Below the pieces are notes generated by a model. The model made no database searches. It was not told the DNA's origin and was given only the letters and a program-made list of their open reading frames with translations. From the NCBI GenBank assembly GCA_937934385.1, contig CALGZV010000072.1, forward strand, positions 1 through 7,535: a stretch of 7,535 bases of DNA, read 5' to 3'. Positions within the stretch are counted from its first letter, which is position 1, and every line of letters begins with the position of its first letter. This DNA comes from an uncultured Clostridia bacterium (lineage in GTDB: Bacteria > Bacillota > Clostridia > Oscillospirales > CAG-272). The position numbers were made by a program, and so were the translations under genes. Below are positions 5,062 through 7,535 of the stretch, in pieces.

Positions 5062-6171
5062 ATGTATAACAATGATATCATAACAAGCGAGCTTCCGGAC
5101 GTTTTAAAGCTTAACGACGGAAGTAAGGTTCAGACAACCGGTGACTGGGCACGCAGACGCAAAGAAATTCTTGACCTCGTCATTGAAACCGAATACGGCG
5201 GAATGCCGCCGGAGCCTGAATTTCTGAAGATCGACCATATGAACCTCGGCTACCGCCGCGAATTCGATACATACCGTATCACTACCGGTACAAAGGCGAA
5301 TCCGTACAGCTTTGCAATGCGCGTGCTTATTCCTGCCGAGACTCCGGAAAATAAAAACATTGAGAAGTTTCCTGTGATCGTAACCGGAGACGGCTGCTGG
5401 ATGGACTGCGATATCGAAGTTCTCAAAGAGGCTTCGCGCCGCGGTTATGCGATCGCAATGTTCGACCGCACCGAGATCGCTCACGACGGATATCATGAGC
5501 GCCGCGACAGCGGTATATATACCGTTTATCCCGATATGCATTTCAGCGCGATATCCGCATGGGCATGGGCGTACATGCGCTGTATCGACGCGCTTATGCA
5601 GATCCCGATGATAGACACAGATCAGATCGCGATCTCAGGCCACTCCCGCGGCGGAAAGACCGTGCTTCTTGCAGGCGCTCTCGACGAGCGCGTTAAATAT
5701 ACAAATCCCATCTGCAGCGGAACTCACGGCTGCGGCTGCTACCGCTATATTGAACACGACATGCTCGAAGAAGGCGACAAACGCAGCGAGCCGCTCTGCT
5801 ATCTGCTCGGAATCGTTCCCTACTGGCTCGGACCGGAAATGAAGAAGTACGCCGGCAAGGAGGATACTCTTCCCTACGATATGCATTTTGTCAAAGCGCT
5901 CGTTGCGCCGCGTTACCTGCTTGAAACAAGCGGATACGACGACACATGGTCGAATCCGCGCGGAAGCTACTACTCTTTCCTCGCGGCAAAAAAGGTGTTC
6001 GATCTCCTCGGAGTCGGCGACCGTGCGGAATCATGGTACCGCACCGGAGGACACAGGCACAAGCTTCCCGAATTCCGTGCGCTTATGGACTTTATCGACA
6101 AAAAACGCGGTATTCCTGCGCATAACGAAGATTTCGTAACCGTCGATCCGTATCCGGGACTTTTTGAGTAA
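5062..6171 (+). CDS. CE15-like glucuronoyl esterase family alpha/beta hydrolase, cytoplasmic
   Basis: This 369-residue protein most resembles carbohydrate esterase family 15, which cleaves esters between (4-O-methyl-)glucuronate of xylan and alcohols (EC 3.1.1.117). Seen: HFSAISAWAWAYMRCIDAL (160-178), then the nucleophile elbow GHSRGGK (193-199) with Ser195, followed by AGALDERV as in CE15. APRYLLETSGYDDTWSNPRGS (282-302) gives Asp293/Asp294 as candidate acid, and GGHRH (329-333) gives His331 or His333 as the base. The place where many CE15 members carry a Glu before SG is Cys218 here, so the acid is probably the later Asp (recalled family knowledge, not aligned). There is no signal peptide: the start is MYNNDIITSELPDVLK, with AAAGG 9 bases upstream. 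A cytoplasmic location implies action on imported oligosaccharides or small esters. The nucleoside phosphorylase gene follows 13 bases later. It could be filed as acetylxylan esterase or generic hydrolase; true substrate unknown. Confidence 0.78.
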   Translation: MYNNDIITSELPDVLKLNDGSKVQTTGDWARRRKEILDLVIETEYGGMPPEPEFLKIDHMNLGYRREFDTYRITTGTKANPYSFAMRVLIPAETPENKNIEKFPVIVTGDGCWMDCDIEVLKEASRRGYAIAMFDRTEIAHDGYHERRDSGIYTVYPDMHFSAISAWAWAYMRCIDALMQIPMIDTDQIAISGHSRGGKTVLLAGALDERVKYTNPICSGTHGCGCYRYIEHDMLEEGDKRSEPLCYLLGIVPYWLGPEMKKYAGKEDTLPYDMHFVKALVAPRYLLETSGYDDTWSNPRGSYYSFLAAKKVFDLLGVGDRAESWYRTGGHRHKLPEFRALMDFIDKKRGIPAHNEDFVTVDPYPGLFE

Positions 6172-6184
6172 GGCGGGCGCGGAT

Positions 6185-7018
6185 ATGAACAGCGAAAACA
6201 ACTACTATGATACAATATGCTCCGCAGCGGAGTATATACGCGGCAGAATATGCGGCAAGCACCCGTCGGCAGCTCTTATACTCGGATCGGGCTGGGGAGA
6301 TATCGCGGGACAGATAGAGAATCCCGTAAGAATACCCTACCGCGAAGTTCCCGGAATGGCTGTATCTACAGTTCCCGGCCATGCCGGCGAATGGATCTGC
6401 GGAAGTGTCGGAGAAAAGGACGTCCTGCTAATGAGCGGCAGACTTCATCCGTATGAGGGACATTCAATGCGCGATGTGGTAATGCCGATCTATATCATGA
6501 AAATGCTCGGAATCGAAACCGTCGTTGTAACAAATGCAGCCGGAGCAATAAATACTTCATATTCCGCAGGCGACATGATGATCATAACCGATCATATCAA
6601 CTTTACCGCAAAAAATCCGCTGACCGGAGAAAACGACGACCGTCTCGGAACGCGTTTTCCCGATATGAGCGCGGCATACGACAAAAGTCTTTCAGAGCTT
6701 GCTCTGAAAATCGCAGATAAATGTGATGTAACGGTTCATGCAGGCGTATATTTACAGTCCACAGGACCGAGCTTTGAAACACCAGCGGAGATCCGGATGT
6801 TCCGTGCGCTCGGCGCAGACGCTGTCGGAATGTCAACCGTACCGGAGGTCATTGCGGCAAAGCATGCGGGACTGCGTGTTGCCGGATTTTCCTGCATGAC
6901 AAATATGGCGGCAGGAGTTCTTGAGCAGCCGCTCTCTCACGCCGAAGTTCTCGAAACGGCAGAACGTGTCCGCGAGCCTTACGGCAGATTTGTAAGGAAA
7001 TTTATAGAATCAATCTGA
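6185..7018 (+). CDS. punA: Purine nucleoside phosphorylase (trimeric PNP/MTAP family)
   Basis: This 277-residue cytoplasmic enzyme phosphorolyses purine nucleosides, chiefly inosine and guanosine, to base plus (deoxy)ribose 1-phosphate (EC 2.4.2.1) in purine salvage. Family landmarks are all visible: phosphate loop GSGWG (34-38), VPGHAGEW with His66, SGRLHPYEGH (85-93) with Arg86 and His88, TNAAGAIN (116-123), YLQSTGPSFETPAE (189-202) with Glu198, GMSTVPE (215-221) and TNMAAG (239-244) with Asn240 in the purine site. Length matches trimeric PNPs (about 270-280). I chose ATG at 6185 because AGGCGG (6171-6176) sits 8 bases upstream. A TTG at 6164 would add seven residues and overlap the esterase stop but has no clear binding site. 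The gene follows the esterase by 13 bases, so the two are very probably translated from one mRNA. Confidence 0.93.
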   Translation: MNSENNYYDTICSAAEYIRGRICGKHPSAALILGSGWGDIAGQIENPVRIPYREVPGMAVSTVPGHAGEWICGSVGEKDVLLMSGRLHPYEGHSMRDVVMPIYIMKMLGIETVVVTNAAGAINTSYSAGDMMIITDHINFTAKNPLTGENDDRLGTRFPDMSAAYDKSLSELALKIADKCDVTVHAGVYLQSTGPSFETPAEIRMFRALGADAVGMSTVPEVIAAKHAGLRVAGFSCMTNMAAGVLEQPLSHAEVLETAERVREPYGRFVRKFIESI

Positions 7019-7130
7019 ACATCCCAATACACAGGAAGTGCAAAAAAATAATAGCGATTCCGCCTATTCATCCGAAAAAAGCGGTCAAAAACAAGTAAAA
7101 TCACTACATATATACTCAGGAGACAAGAAC
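7019..7130 (+). other. Short intergenic gap before uxuA
   Basis: This 112-bp gap is A-rich. It has a weak CCGC/GCGG pair (7060-7063, 7081-7084) with a long loop and no following T run, so I see no convincing terminator. No clear -35/-10 pair was recognised. Its 3' end carries AGGAG (7118-7122), 8 bases before the uxuA ATG. Read-through from the nucleoside phosphorylase gene is plausible. Confidence 0.5.
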
Positions 7131-7535
7131 ATGGAAATGACAATGCGTTGGTACGGTAAAAGCTACGATACCGTTACCCTCGAACAGATCAGACAGATCT
7201 GCTATACAAAAGGAATAATCACATCGCTCATGAACAAGATGCCGGGCGAACTCTGGACAGAGGACGAGATCGGCGCAATCAAAAAGGAAGTTGAGGACGC
7301 CGGACTTCATATCTCCGGTATCGAAAGCGTCAACGTCAGTGATGCGATCAAAACCGGATCGGCGGACCGCGACAAGGATATCGAGGCATATATAAAAACT
7401 CTCGAAAATCTCGGAAAAGCCGATATACACATGGTATGCTATAACTTCATGCCTGTATTCGACTGGACTCGTACAGAACTTGACCGTCCCAGAGCAGACG
7501 GAACGACCGTTATGGCATACAATCAGGATATGATC
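7131..7535 (+). CDS. uxuA: Mannonate dehydratase (N-terminal 135 residues, runs off right edge)
   Basis: UxuA dehydrates D-mannonate to 2-keto-3-deoxy-D-gluconate (EC 4.2.1.8) in glucuronate catabolism. It is a metal-dependent TIM-barrel enzyme of the cytoplasm. The visible part starts MEMTMRWYG, the typical UxuA opening, and continues with VTLEQIRQI (15-23), MPGELWTEDEI (37-47), GIESVNVSDAIKTG (63-76), YIKTLENLGKADIHMVCYNFMPVFDWTRTEL (about 87-117) and DRPRADGT. The YNFMPVFDWTRTEL block is highly characteristic of the family. Ser70 falls where a His is often seen in the ES(V/I)PVH segment, as I recall it. Family members are about 350-400 residues, so over half is missing beyond the edge. Start is secure: AGGAG lies 8 bases upstream. 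It comes last in the plus-strand set, 112 bases after the phosphorylase gene, and points to a hexuronate function for the region. Confidence 0.95.
   Translation, partial: MEMTMRWYGKSYDTVTLEQIRQICYTKGIITSLMNKMPGELWTEDEIGAIKKEVEDAGLHISGIESVNVSDAIKTGSADRDKDIEAYIKTLENLGKADIHMVCYNFMPVFDWTRTELDRPRADGTTVMAYNQDMI

Noticed and set aside
5104..5541. 145-codon minus-strand frame opposite the esterase gene
   Set aside because: Antisense shadow with no family resemblance and no upstream binding site.
6164..6184. TTG start for the nucleoside phosphorylase
   Set aside because: Adds seven residues outside the family fold and lacks a good binding site; AGGCGG is well placed for ATG at 6185.
7116..7430. 104-codon minus-strand frame at the right end
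   Set aside because: Antisense to the unmistakable uxuA coding sequence.

Overview
The window looks like part of a chromosome from a fibre-degrading member of the Clostridia (Bacillota), probably gut- or rumen-associated. This rests on AGGAG-type ribosome binding sites, a consensus sigma-A promoter, a secreted modular protein with Thr/Asp/Pro linkers, and hexuronate and xylan-type catabolic genes. The taxonomic placement is inference; no rRNA or tRNA gene is present.

Layout. The left 2.9 kb is one uninterrupted minus-strand frame that enters from beyond the left edge and starts at 2886. It gives 962 residues with no stop: a signal peptide, a CBM9/DOMON-like sugar-binding-type domain, a Pro-rich repeat linker, an unrecognised domain, and two copies of a second CBM9-like module spaced 280 residues apart. 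The 506-bp AT-rich divergent region (2887-3392) holds a near-perfect extended promoter for this gene, two palindromes in its 5' untranslated region, and direct and inverted repeats upstream of the opposite gene set. The right part is all plus strand: an orphan acyl carrier protein (3393), a mannitol-1-phosphate 5-dehydrogenase-family enzyme (3735), a cytoplasmic CE15-like glucuronoyl-esterase-type hydrolase (5062), a purine nucleoside phosphorylase (6185), and the first 135 codons of mannonate dehydratase uxuA (7131).

How the genes may work together. The surface protein probably binds plant or host glycan. The CE15-like esterase could free glucuronate from esterified oligosaccharides after import. 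UxuA dehydrates D-mannonate in the glucuronate pathway, and the mannitol-dehydrogenase-superfamily enzyme could supply sugar-alcohol or hexuronate redox chemistry. The acyl carrier protein and the nucleoside phosphorylase have no obvious place in that route. All plus-strand genes are co-directional, with gaps of 36, 172, 13 and 112 bp, so they may form two or three transcription units rather than one operon.

No CRISPR array, insertion sequence, tRNA, rRNA or recognisable known riboswitch was seen. I see no clear case for an undescribed system. The least explained parts are the orphan carrier protein beside the mtlD-like gene, the cytoplasmic CE15-like esterase, and the palindrome-rich leader of the surface-protein gene.
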